A stretch of DNA of 64,000 nt, taken from assembly GCF_011745365.1 (NCBI RefSeq), contig NW_024468910.1, positions 4,244,068-4,308,067 of the forward strand. The letters run 5' to 3'. This DNA comes from Cryphonectria parasitica EP155. Taxonomy: Eukaryota > Ascomycota > Sordariomycetes > Diaporthales > Cryphonectriaceae. A program made the translations under genes and the position numbers. This document shows positions 45,744 through 56,761 of the stretch, piece after piece (position 1 is the stretch's first letter; every line of letters begins with the position of its first letter). Below the pieces are notes generated by a model. The model was given only the letters and a program-made list of their open reading frames with translations, ran no database searches and was not told where the DNA came from.

Positions 45744-47094
45744 TCGGAAAAAGACTACTTGAAGTACTCAAGTGTTTAGTTCACTATCAGAAGCAGACAG
45801 TGTGCATGTCCGTAGGCTGTCCTTCTTTTTATAAAAGCGTAAGGCATCAGTGTATCACTCTCTGATCTTGGCGGGGGGGGAGGGGGGGGGCGTCGCTGCT
45901 CCGAGAGCCTTTTCCTTTTCCTTCTTCTACCTCTCCCAAAATGTCGATCAGTCGTGTAAGTAACTACACGATACCACTTCAAGTCTACCAGTGAAGAGCG
46001 GGCGTGAGACCAAGGGACAAAGTGCAGTTTGACCGGGCGAGGGTGCTGGCAGGCTGGAAAGAGACAATCTAGTGTGATAAAAACTATGTCACATTACCAC
46101 TCACAAGGCTCAACTTGGAGGGTCGCGGCCGATAATGCTTTGAGGTCCAAGTGCGTATTGGTGTGATCGGGTATCAACAAGGCAAAGACGAGGCAGACAT
46201 GCAGGCTGACTGGTTCGCCAATGTATCTGCGTAACAATCGGGCGCCAATTTACCCCCCTGGTCCTCTCAGCCTGATTTCTCTCTCTCTCTCTCTCTCTCT
46301 ATCTTCTCTCTTGTAGCACCAAGAGAGTTTCTAGACAATGCAATTACGCACTTGGTCGCTGAAGGCAGTGAGATTAGTAAGTGCATGAGAGGGTGAGAGA
46401 GAGAATGAGAGTTGTGGCAGGATCTCTCTGGTCAAGCCTTCCCCCAACGGTGGCTTTGGGGTTCGATATGTGACGCAATTATGGCCTGATAAGGAAATAC
46501 CTTCCAAGGTTTCCATGCTGACTACCGCCGTCATATGTAGGCAAACATGATGCCTTGAACCACGATCGCAGGCCTCACCGGCGCTTCAACGTCCGCCTAT
46601 TATATCCTCACGCTTGCTGCAATATCGGTCACAAGGTGTCAGCTCCGCTCTGCACGTCAGATTGGGTAGCAATACCTTAAGCAGAACAGCATCACCGTGG
46701 TAGAGCTCTCTGTCTTCCCCACGGTCTCCCCCTCGATCCCCCCCTCGAATCTAGATATTGAAAGGTCGGGTTCCCCCCCCCCCCCCACATCTCTTTTTCT
46801 ATTATACATCACATCCCCATGGGGGCTCCATTTCTAATCCAGTAAGGTAGTCTTCCTAGTTGCAATTGCAATATTAAAATAATCAATACTCCCCCCTTGC
46901 ACGGCACTGTTGGGCATCGTTATGTCAGTTGGATATTTCCACATTTTGCCCAGAAATACCAATTCTTTATCACCTCCAAGCCTTTGCCTTCGTGTTTCTT
47001 TTTCTTTCTCTTCTTTCCTTCCCTGGCCAGTGCAACTTGATCTATCCACAATTGTACATCAACACGCCACCTGATCATATTGTTACTCAGCATC
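45744..47094. other. Intergenic region
   Basis: (CT)n at 46278-46300 and a run of 14 C at 46773-46786 are seen, plus G runs near 45870-45890. A C/T-rich stretch at 46990-47035 precedes the next start. No gene seen. Confidence 0.5.
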
Positions 47095-48625
47095 ATGGAC
47101 GGCTTCTTCTATTCGCACACCGATATCTGGGCTCGGATCCGCCGCTGCGCCGAGCCAACCTTTGGCGGCCTCCTCCTCGGGTCAGCTCTGTCCTACGTCC
47201 ACTTGTCCCAAGAAGACAAGTACTGGAGTGCAATGTAAGCCTTTCTTGTTGAAAAAGTAATGGCGCATTGACCGTTTCCCCCAAAAAGAGCAACGAACAT
47301 TCGCAGGGCGTCTGGAAAATGGCATATCTTGGGTTCAAAATAAATCAACCACACCCCCCAAGTCATTGACCATTTCATCCCTGCGCTCTCTCAACAGTCG
47401 CATTGATTAAATCGTCGCTACGCCTGACCCGCGCCGGCGCCCATTCTTGGGCACTGCGAATCTCGACACTCTTTCTCTGTCTCTCTCCGCGCCCACCTAG
47501 GGGCTTTCCATTTGGTTGTGGACTTCTGGCCTCATTCAAGTCACTATTAGGGGGTCCTTCGAGACGTTACTGGGCTGGCGAAACACAAACGATCTAACAT
47601 CTCCGGCTTATCATACTAAACATATACACAGATCACTCGCCATATTCTTCATCTCGGTTGGGAGTTTCAACATTCTGCAGTTTCCCAAGATTGTCTTGTA
47701 AAAATTCCGCCCCCCTCCCCCCTTCTATTCCCCTCCGCATTTCTTCGCATGATTGCATCTGTATCTGACTAGGCTCTTTAGGTACGGCCATTACACTCTA
47801 CTGATTACCATCGTAGTGATGGTTCCCATCATGACGCTTGGACGCACCACGGTTGAGGAACACACCCGGTTTCTGCCCCTTTACGTGATGCTCTTGACCT
47901 TCCTGACCGCTGCCTGGCCTTCCATACTCACGGGTCTGCGCTGCTCGTCGGGCATGAGGAGCAATGCGGATATAATTCGTCCACGTGACCTGCCTCGCTG
48001 GTATCACGCCCCCTCCTACTATATCGACATTGAGAGTGACCCCGATCTTCTCCCTCTCGCTATCGTCCAAAATACGTCGACAAATTCGCTTCTGGGGCCT
48101 CAAACAAGAGAAGAAGCCCAGTCAAATCAGGACTTTCAGCAGGCCGATATGTCTCAGCCGGACGAGACTCTCCAGCCTGCACAGGACCGAGAGCCTGATG
48201 TGAACGGACACCAGCCCGCTTCTAACCTGGAGCCCGTTGCAGATAGTCAGCCACGGCCTATTTCACCCGCTTCTTCCTCCAATATGGCTGCCCCTGGTGC
48301 AAGATCTCGTTCCGAGCAAGGCATACCACAGCACTCAGCTGCCCTGAGGGTGACTGAGATTATGTGCATGGGTCCTTCATCAGTTTGTTCACAAGAGTCC
48401 CACACAGACACGAGCATCTCGCTTGGCTCAGCCGCCTCACTGCCATCCCGAATGTCAGACGACGCCGTCGTATTTTTCCAGGATGAGGTCCATACCAGGG
48501 GCCGTCCCCCACACACCACTAAGAGGAGGGAATATATCGCAAATCTGCAACGTCGACCCGAGGAAGCCGAAGCCCGTGCTGCAGAGCTGCCTTCAAACTT
48601 ACCCCGTGCAAGCCGCACGTTCTAA
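47095..48625 (+). CDS. Four-TM membrane protein with disordered tail, function unknown
   Basis: Modelled exons 47095-47234, 47632-47697 and 47782-48625 sum to 349 aa. Introns are 397 bp (GTAAGC donor; CTAAC/ACTAAAC branch sites before the acceptor) and 84 bp (GTAAAA donor). Hydrophobic segments are at about 24-38 (FGGLLLGSALSYVHL), 48-68 (SLAIFFISVGSFNILQFPKI), 70-90 (YGHYTLLITIVVMVPIMTLG) and 104-122 (LPLYVMLLTFLTAAWPSIL). From about residue 140 on the chain is soluble and mostly disordered (acidic, Gln/Pro/Ser-rich), ending with a basic stretch near TTKRREYIANLQRRPEE. The first intron is long for this window and encloses a stop-free stretch, so an extra exon is possible. No family recognised. 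Confidence 0.65.
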
Positions 48626-50557
48626 AAGTGCGTGGCCATCATGTGTTTGGTTGATTTACCCTGGAGCATACCGTCAAGAAACCAGAATCTATATCCTCAG
48701 GAATCCCTTGCGCCAAGGATTTCGCGTCCGCAATAGCGGTAAATTTGGTCCGTTTCTCAGTTGCGAACCCTCTCTGGAGTATCTCTCTGGATCTCTCCGT
48801 CTGGGTCTTTCCCTTTGGATCTCTCCCTATGGACCTCTCTCTCTCCCGCAAGTCCTGCTTGCTACCCACACACGCTACAGTTTCCCTTTTACTCTCGTTT
48901 AATGTCTTCTTGAACCTTGCCAGACCTGGCAGTTATGGCCGAACACCTCTTTCTGGGACTTGGATCCGTACACCCCGAGGCTCGTCGATTAATACCGGAT
49001 CATCATTCTTTATCAACAACACAAGCCACCATGATGTTTTTTTTTTTTCTTTCTCTTTCTACTCCCTCGTCTGGACCCATCATCTCGGGACGAATTTCGC
49101 GTCGACAACTCGGAGGATCTGGAAGGGAGGTTGGTGGACTCTTGGGCTTAGAAAAGCAAGATTAGTTTTTGCCTACTTCGACATCTTGGGTGGATACACA
49201 GGCTTGGTTTCGTTTTGAATTCCTTCTTGTATATATAGGGGCTTCTTTTTCCCTTTCGTACCTCGCGTGCTCACATGTCATCATGGAGGGTTTTATTGAT
49301 ATGGCTGCTGGATGAGCCTTTCTTTGGGAGTCATGGTGGGTTGGGGGGGGGGGGGAATTTTGGGTGGTGCTCTGAGCGGAAAATTAACGCCACGAAGACG
49401 GACACACGCCACCCCAGATGGCTTTGGCTTCTCTACCAAACAACTCTACTGGGAGAACGGGACGCCAACACGCCAATACAAGTCAGCAGAGAGGACCAGT
49501 TGCCTACTGGAATCTCTTGATGCGCCGCTGGCTTGGTTGGAAAAGGTCGGCGGATAGATAACTGACAGGAAGTTACAAGTACTGAAGACGAGTGCATGTT
49601 CACAAACGCAGCGCTCAGTGCAGGTGACTGCACGGCAGCAGGTCTCTTGGGGAATGGCTAACTGCGGGCCAGTCTCGCCTCAACAAAAAGATGGATACTT
49701 GTAATCAATAGAAGGACAAGACAGAAGGATGACTTTGAAACGCTCCTTTCGATCCACAAACCCCGCTCTCTGTTGTTGATGGTGAAGCACATGGCTTGGT
49801 CGATTTCCATTTGTAGTCAGAGAGGCGGGGCGGATCTCTGAGATGTGATGAGCGTCGAAATCTAAACAGGATAGATGTACTACTATGCAGTACGTACTCG
49901 AGGCATGGGGTGTGTCTGCTTACCACACAAGCTCTAACACGTGTCGTCGGACGTCGGCCTTTTCAGAGCACAAATATATGGCTTCAAGTCAATTTCGGAC
50001 AATCTAGCTCATTAGGTTTCGTTTGTAGCAAGCTGGATGGAAGCGCCTCGTGATATTGGTAGGATTTGGAAAAGCAAAAGGTCACTGAAATCCAGCAGTA
50101 TGGATAAATATTCATTGAGATATCAAATCATCGCTTTATCTGCAAAATTTTCCTGTTTGTTTGACTTTTCGCGCCGAGACTTTTCTCTCTCAGGTTGTCC
50201 TGTCTGTCTCTTCTGTCTGCCTGTGTCCACAAACCTTCTTGCCGTCTAGTCAACCGGAAGGAGACCAGGTGATCTGTCCCGGTCATGTAAATCTAATGCA
50301 TCGTCTATTCGGTTAGATGAATCCCTAAGTTCGCCGAGGGCTCGGCCAATACCGCATCGCAGAAGGCCTCCCAGTCACATGCAGTGATCAAAAATCTGGG
50401 CTCCCAGCTTTGTTGCACCCAGTTTGACTGGCAAGGCCGTGATCAAAATTTTGTTCGACCAAGTCATGGCTGGCAAGAGATTTGTTAATGAACGTCGATA
50501 ATACAGCGCAGCCGATGTTTGCTGCGACTTAGCAAGTCAGTGTCAGCTCTAGAAGCT
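48626..50557. other. Convergent spacer (1.9 kb)
   Basis: 3' flanks. Degenerate GGATCTCTCC-type tandem sequence at 48775-48850, a T run at 49034-49048, a run of 13 G at 49343-49355. An AGTACGTACTCG motif lies near 49890. ORFs at 49275-49557 lack features. Confidence 0.5.
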
Positions 50558-53500
50558 TTAGAACTCCCAGTCTGGGTCGTCCCCGATGGACTGAATGGCC
50601 CAGTTGAACTTCTCACGCAGGGTCTTTGGGAAAAGACGCTCGATAGGCACACCCATCTTATTCGAGAAGACGACGCTGAGGCGGGGGTCGATGTAGTTCT
50701 GTGTTACCACTAAGTCAGTACATGGTCTTTCAAGTTATCTGCAGTGTAGGTAGACTTGCGATCTTGGAGGTTCCCAGGGCAACCTCCTTGTTGCCCTCGC
50801 GGTCGGCAGATTGGGCTTCGAGATTCTTGATGCGCTCTTCGATCTTCTTGATCTGGCCCTCGAGCTTCTCGACTGTAGGACCCCTGCCTTCAGCCTCGAC
50901 CTTCTTGGTTTTGTTCTCCTTCTTAAACTTGGCCTCGAGCTCCTTGACAGCCTTCAGGCGCTCCTTAAGCTCCTTCTCGGGCATGGGCTTCTTCTTCTCG
51001 GAAACCAGCTTCTCGTTATCCTTCTGGAACTTCTTGGTGATCTTGGTGCGTTGCTCCTCGATAAGGAATGCTTGGTGTTGAAGAACCCATTCCTCGGTTA
51101 GATCTTCCTCCCTCTCAAAAAACTCGGCTCCCTTCTTTTTCTTTTGCTTGGGGTCGACGTCCAGAATCATCATCTTCGTCCGCCATTTCTGGTACTTGGC
51201 ACCTTTGATCTGCAGTCGAGACGTTAGTAACTGCAGCCCGCGGAACGTGTCGTGGGTAATGGAACTCACACGATCGGTCATCTTCTCCATCTGCTCCTCA
51301 TGTTTGGCACCAACGCTACGTTTGTGGTTGCAAAGAATGGCAACCTCTCGATTGCAGTCGTTGTAGAGCTTGACCTTCTCGTTAATGGTCTTGTTCTTGT
51401 GCTCAGCCGGGTTCAGCTTTTGGAGGAGGTTGGACATGGTGTAAGAAGCGTTGTAGGTACGGAACACCTTGGCAGTTAAGCCTTCCATGTAATTCGACAA
51501 GTGCTTGTTCAATTGCGAGGTCTGCGCAGGTCAGTATTCATCAAACAGTCAACATTCGTTTTGGGCGGATAGACTCACATTCACTCGATCAAAGATGTCG
51601 TCTCCGTCCTCCTTGGGTGGCTTCTTGAACATCCTCAGGTTCTTGAAGACTTGACGGTCCACCTGGCATTCGTCGTAGTACCGAATGCTGTCCTTTCCGA
51701 GGAAATCGAAAATGACAATATCTGGCTCCCGAAGGGTGACGTGCTCGTATTTCAGAGAACAGCAGCCCACAGTGTCGGCCTCGTTCTCGGTATCCTTCTC
51801 GTTGCCGGCTCTGAGGGCGAACTTGTCGATCAAGTACATGGCCGTGGCCATCTGACGCTCCTGCATCTTCTCACTCTTCAGCTTCTTTTCATAGTCTTTG
51901 CGAATGAAGTCGATGCGCTTCTTCAGCTCGCGGGCCTTCTCGAATTTCTTGAAATCCGCCTTGCCCTTCACGGAGGCACTGGCAGCAAGCATGACATATT
52001 TGTAGTTGCCATTGACGTTCTCCTGCCACATGGCCAGCCAGGTCGCTTTGTTGTCATGCTGAACGGCCTTCCACTTATGCCCTGCGGGCGGCTCAGGTAC
52101 CTTGGCCCCCTTGCCAATGTTGATGGTGACCTGTTCTGGCAAGACTCGCTTCTTGATCTTGCCGGTCTTTGGGTGCTCACCGCGGCCACGGAAAAGCCCA
52201 GGTGGTTCAACGCGAAAGTTGCCGACTTTCTCTTTGCGGCCGTCCCACTTGCAGTACATGAACGGTTCCTCGACTTGCAGCCTCTTTTCCTTCTCTGCCT
52301 GCTTCTTCTCCTTCGACCACGCCTTCTTCTCCTCAGAAACCTTCTTGAAGTGCTCGTACATGGGCTCGAAGTTAAGTTTGGCAAAGTCCTTCACCTCGAC
52401 CTTGTTGCCATTCTTGTCCTTGGCCCCTCCTGTCTTTTTAAGAATAGCAGTGAAATCGGTGAAGAAGTTCTTCTGGAAGACCGGATTCTTCACGTTGTTC
52501 TCGGAGTTCAGCATGAAGCCAAAATAGGATGCGGCCTCCTCGGCGTCGACGTGAAGTTCCAGGGGAGTGCCGTCGTAGTAAAGCCTCACGCTCTTCGGCA
52601 GAGGCTCGTACTCGGGAGGGAACAGAACACCGCTGTGTTCGAGCGTGTTCCACTTGACCGTGTCGTCATCGGGTTTTTGCTCATTCCACCACTCATGCGC
52701 TTCCTCATCATCGTCTCCATCATCTGGAGATTTGGACTTGGCCTCGACCTTCTTTTGTGCGGCCTTGGTCTTAGCAGGAGCCTTTTCGGTTTTCATGCCA
52801 TTGATTTTCTTTGAGACGGTGCCGTTCGACTGGCGCTTGGACGTCTTCGCGATAGGTTCATCGTCAGAAGAGGCCTCAGCCTTGATAGCTTTCTTAGGAG
52901 CAGGCTTCTTGGCCTTGGCCTCCTTGGCGCGGATAGCTTTCGCGTCCTTCTCTGCCTGTTTCTCGATCTGGGCCTTCTTCTTGGCCAGCTTGACGGTAAG
53001 GGGTTGGTCCTCGTCGGACGAGTCCTCGGCGGGCAGAGACGTCTCATTGATAGAGGGGGGCAGCTTCCTCTTCAGCATGGGCTCGTCATCGCTGTCGGAC
53101 TCATGCTTGGGGGCTACCTTGGGTCGCTTGGCCTGGATCTGTAGGGTCAGAGCGGAACGAAGTGGGGAGGGGCGAGGAAAGGTGCGAGGTCGCCAAAACG
53201 CAGTACTGCCGATGATATTCACTTACCATAGGGGCATCGTCGCTATCCGACTCGTCCTTGTAGCTGACGTTTTTGGTGATGGAGGTGCGCGCTTTCCTCT
53301 TGGAGGCCCCATTCGGTTGATCTATGTCCATTGAGTCGCTCGAAATGGGGCCATTGCGGATGGAGATGCCTGCGGCGGAAGGCTGGCCCCTGGCCGGGGA
53401 GAAGTCGTCCATAGCCTTGTCTTCCGACTTTGATATCTTGGAGGCCGAGACTGCAAATGCGACAAGTATATCAGCACCACGCGGCAACAAACTTTTTTCT

Positions 53501-53715
53501 TACTTTCCTTTGTCTCTTTTGGGGGGACGCAATCCAGATAGTTCTCGGCCTGTGAAGGTGGGAAGGGGCCAACAGAGTAATCTGACACGTAGGCGAGGGG
53601 CAGGATCAACGTGTTGGCGAGACTGTGGCTGGCGCGTGAAGAGGCCCTCATAGGCGTACTTACGGTATGTGCCATTCGACCGAGCCAAAGGCGCATCATC
53701 GTCTGAGGAAGACAT
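50558..53715 (-). CDS. TOP1: DNA topoisomerase I (type IB)
   Basis: Nuclear type IB topoisomerase that relaxes supercoils via a 3'-phosphotyrosine. Six exons (53715-53664, 53450-53227, 53138-51579, 51521-51270, 51209-50760, 50698-50558) sum to 892 aa. Residues 1-270 are a charged, disordered head with repeated acidic/serine motifs ([48 protein letters not shown]), likely CK2 sites and nuclear import signals. The core runs from [20 protein letters not shown] through [20 protein letters not shown] and [21 protein letters not shown] coiled linker ([19 protein letters not shown]) precedes the C-terminal domain, where Tyr848 in [12 protein letters not shown] is the active site. Intron 4 is 60 nt, multiple of three and stop-free; intron 5 is a GC-AG intron directly before the tyrosine exon. 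Confidence 0.97.
50699..50759 (-). other. GC-AG intron in TOP1
   Basis: After AAGATC the minus strand reads GCAAGT, the usual context of GC donors, and the intron ends AACACAG before the codons for Asn847-Tyr848. Splicing here gives TSKINYIDPRL, the conserved family sequence; no GT donor nearby does. A branch-like CTGAC lies about 20 nt before the acceptor. Confidence 0.88.
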
Positions 53716-54613
53716 TGCGGTCGGCGGTGATGAGGTATTGAGTGCTCGAGGTGGTGGTTGTGGTTCGGTAGTTGAGCTTTCGCTTCGGAAGACGTGGTGG
53801 TGCCGGTCTCGGTAGCGCGGCAGGGCGCCGGTAAGCAGGAAGCAAGAAGAAGGAAGGGAGGGCTGTGGAAGACCCGAATTCGTCGACAAGGAGCGCGAGA
53901 GAAAGGAAACGGACGAGGTTCGGGATCCGAGGTGACCTCTCCAGAGGGAGGAAAAGATTAGGAGATGGTTACTTATGTAATTGGACAAACAGAGGCTGAG
54001 CCGGCTGTGAGGCCCAAAGCTTCGGTCAACAATGTTGGTGGGTGGAAAGGAAAGTTCCAAAGAGACAGGGCGAGGCGGGAATGAAAAGACGCGAGAGACA
54101 ATGGCCTCGTCGGGCTAGCACTTTACTACTACTTGCTGGTGCTGCCTGCTGCTGTGTGCTTGGTAGCTGGGCGCTGCCATTGACCGCGACGGGCAGGGAC
54201 GGCGCAAAGTTTAGCGTGCAGCTATTGTTGCGAGCCTTACTAAGTCTGGTAGAGACTCTAGGGGTGGGTCGAAGGATCCAGCACCATCACTGGACCGCTA
54301 CCAAGAGTCGCCTTGCAAAGCTGCTCACAGGGCTGTCGGAGTGCAAATTTAGCGCTTACCCCCACCGTCAGAGCAGCGAGCCTTCCCGGGAAAACACGTG
54401 ACGGTGACTGCCGGCCTCTGAAGAAGCAACGGGGTCTCTGCCTTGGATGCTTGATTGACTGAGAGAAGTTCGTTGCAAAGCCCATCCATCACCACCTCCT
54501 GTCAACCACAACCGATTGGTCGCCCTCCCGATCAATTGGCCCCTCCGAACGATTCTGCTCAACTGAGCCCCCGTCAGCAGAGCAGTTCTTTTTACTCAGA
54601 CACCACCGTCAAG
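53716..54613. promoter_or_regulatory. Divergent promoter region between TOP1 and ATP3
   Basis: 898 bp separates the two start codons, which face away from each other, so both core promoters lie here. No clear TATA box was identified for either gene. C/T-rich sequence precedes the ATP3 start. Assignment rests on gene arrangement. Confidence 0.6.
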
Positions 54614-55884
54614 ATGTTGTCCAGAGCTGCGCGACCGGCTCTGCGAGCTGGAGCTGCAATTCCCTCTCGGTACGTGGTGGTCCGCGCCTGTCGACGTCAC
54701 CCCCTCCCCCCTTCGAGTGTTTAAAAAAATTAGGCCAGGGGTCTGGTGAAGGGAGGAAGGACAGAAAGAAGAGACAGAATGCATGCCGAGGATGGGAAGG
54801 ATTGTTGTGCAGCAAAAGCCAGAAGAAGCTAACCAATATGCCTCATCACCACCGACAGCGCCGTCACATCCACTCCCAATGCCGCCGCCGGCTTCGCAAC
54901 CCTGCGCGAGATTGAGGGCCGCCTCAAGTCGATCCGCAACATCGAGAAGATTACCAACACCATGAAGATCGTCGCCTCGACCAAGCTCGCCCGCGCCCAG
55001 CGCGCCATGAACCAGGGCAAGGTGTACGGCGAGACCAGCAAGGAGGTTTTCACCCAGGCCGAGACCAAGGCCCTCGAGGGCGAGGACAAGAAGACCCTGC
55101 TCGTCGTCTGCTCCTCCGACAAGGGCCTCTGTGGCGGTATTCACTCCGGCATGTCCCGTTACATCCGCCGCCTCTATGCCGAGAAGCCCACCGCGTACGA
55201 GCTGGTCATCGTCGGCGAGAAGTGCAAGGCTCAGCTGTCGCGTACCCAGGCCAAGGACATCCAGCTCACCTTCGCCGGCATGGGCAAGGACATCCCCACC
55301 TTTGCCGATGCCCAGGCCATCGCCGACCAGATCGTCCTCCTGCCCAACGAGTATGCCGAGGTCAAGGTCATCTACAACAAGTTCATCAACGCCCAGAGCT
55401 ACGAGGCTTCCGAGATCGAGGCTTTCTCCGAGGAGGCTATCCAGGCTTCGCGTACGTGATCTCTTGAGTCCTCCCATCGTCCTTGAGCAGCTTTCCGCCC
55501 GGGCAACGTCAGGCTAACACCAGCTTGCAGAAAACTTCTCCGCCTTCGAGATCGACGAGGAGCTCCTGCCTAACCTCCGGGAATACTCCCTCGCCAACGC
55601 CATCTACTGGGGTTTGGCTGAGGGTCACGCCTGCGAGCAGTCTGCCCGCCGAAACGCTATGGATGTGAGTGTTCTCCAGGCCCTACTTTGAGACGCAGAT
55701 GACCTCCTGGCTTTTTGTCTTTCTGGGACAAACGCAACTGATACTTCATTCACAGAACGCCTCCAAGAACGCCGGTGAGATGATCAACAAGTACCAGATT
55801 CTCTTCAACCGTACCCGTCAAGCCGTCATTACTGGCGAACTGGTCGAGATTATCACCGGTGCCACTGCCTCCGCGGACATGTAA
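54614..55884 (+). CDS. ATP3: Mitochondrial F1-ATP synthase gamma subunit
   Basis: Rotor shaft of the F1 motor. Exons 54614-54669, 54859-55451, 55531-55664 and 55756-55884 give 303 aa. Exon 1 is the mitochondrial presequence ([19 protein letters not shown]), and the 189 bp intron falls right after it. The mature chain shows the N-terminal coiled helix ([20 protein letters not shown], then [20 protein letters not shown]), the [16 protein letters not shown] block, and the C-terminal helix ([20 protein letters not shown], then [11 protein letters not shown]), the segments that run through the alpha3-beta3 ring. Donors are GTACGT, GTACGT and GTGAGT. Codons are strongly C/G-ending, as expected of a highly expressed gene. 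Length is normal for fungi. Confidence 0.97.
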
Positions 55885-56761
55885 ATAGACTTCAGGCCAT
55901 ATAGAAGTGTGAGAAGGAGCAGGCGTGGTGAAGGAAGCTGGGTGTTGAGATGCCGGGAAGGGCATGCAAAATCAAAGCAGATGTTCCCTTTGTACCACTG
56001 CACATTTTGAATGAAGGCTGCAACATCTTATGCCCATGTACCAAGAACAGTAGAATCAAAATGAGGATTCAAAAGAAGAGGATATGCATGGCATTTATTA
56101 TGTTTCATGCGTGTGTGTGTGCGCGCGCGTAGTCACTACTTAAGTAGTTTCTAAGTACATTCCCAGGCTTACCCTCTCCCATGCCACATGATTGGCTCCA
56201 GAGTCCACGAAAGAAAGGACTGCATCAAAGGAAACAGTCACATCAAGGTCATTCATCATGAGAAAGCCCTGTCCCTCAACAACTATCAATTCAGCAGTGG
56301 CAAAGAATTAGTGCTAACCACGCAAGGTCCATATGAGTAGCTGCTCCAACTCGCTGTTTCAGCATGCCTAGAACTATTCATAGTAACATATACATCTTAT
56401 GTGTACCTGGCTGGCAGTCTTCAAGCTATGTGTATGATCTGCCTGCCTGCCTGCCCAAAGCCACATTGGCCAAGAAGAAAGTGAAAGAAAGGGGGAAAAA
56501 CAAGTAAAGTAAGCAAAGACGACATCACTCGTCCACCACCCCCCGGTATTATGCCGAAAAACACCATCCATGCGTGCTTGATGCATCGGTATAATTCATA
56601 AGGTCCTCCCATGAACCCTTCCCTGGGTCCCCCCCCCCCCTGCGCCATGAGAAAACAGAAGAAGAACAGGGCAAGAAACAAGGATCAAGCTGCGGCTGCT
56701 GCTGAGAATACTCTTCCCCTCCACCAGACCTAATGTACTCAGTATGCTTGAGCCCCATTCG
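55885..56761. other. Convergent spacer between ATP3 and LSD1
   Basis: Alternating purine-pyrimidine tract (GT)n(GC)n at about 56108-56130, a 14 bp palindrome ACTACTTAAGTAGT at 56135-56148, and a run of C at 56629-56641. No gene seen. Confidence 0.55.

Noticed and set aside
50730..50759. ASLPTLQIT as the TOP1 C-terminal reading
   Set aside because: It is the GC-AG intron read-through; splicing restores the conserved NYIDPRL tyrosine motif.
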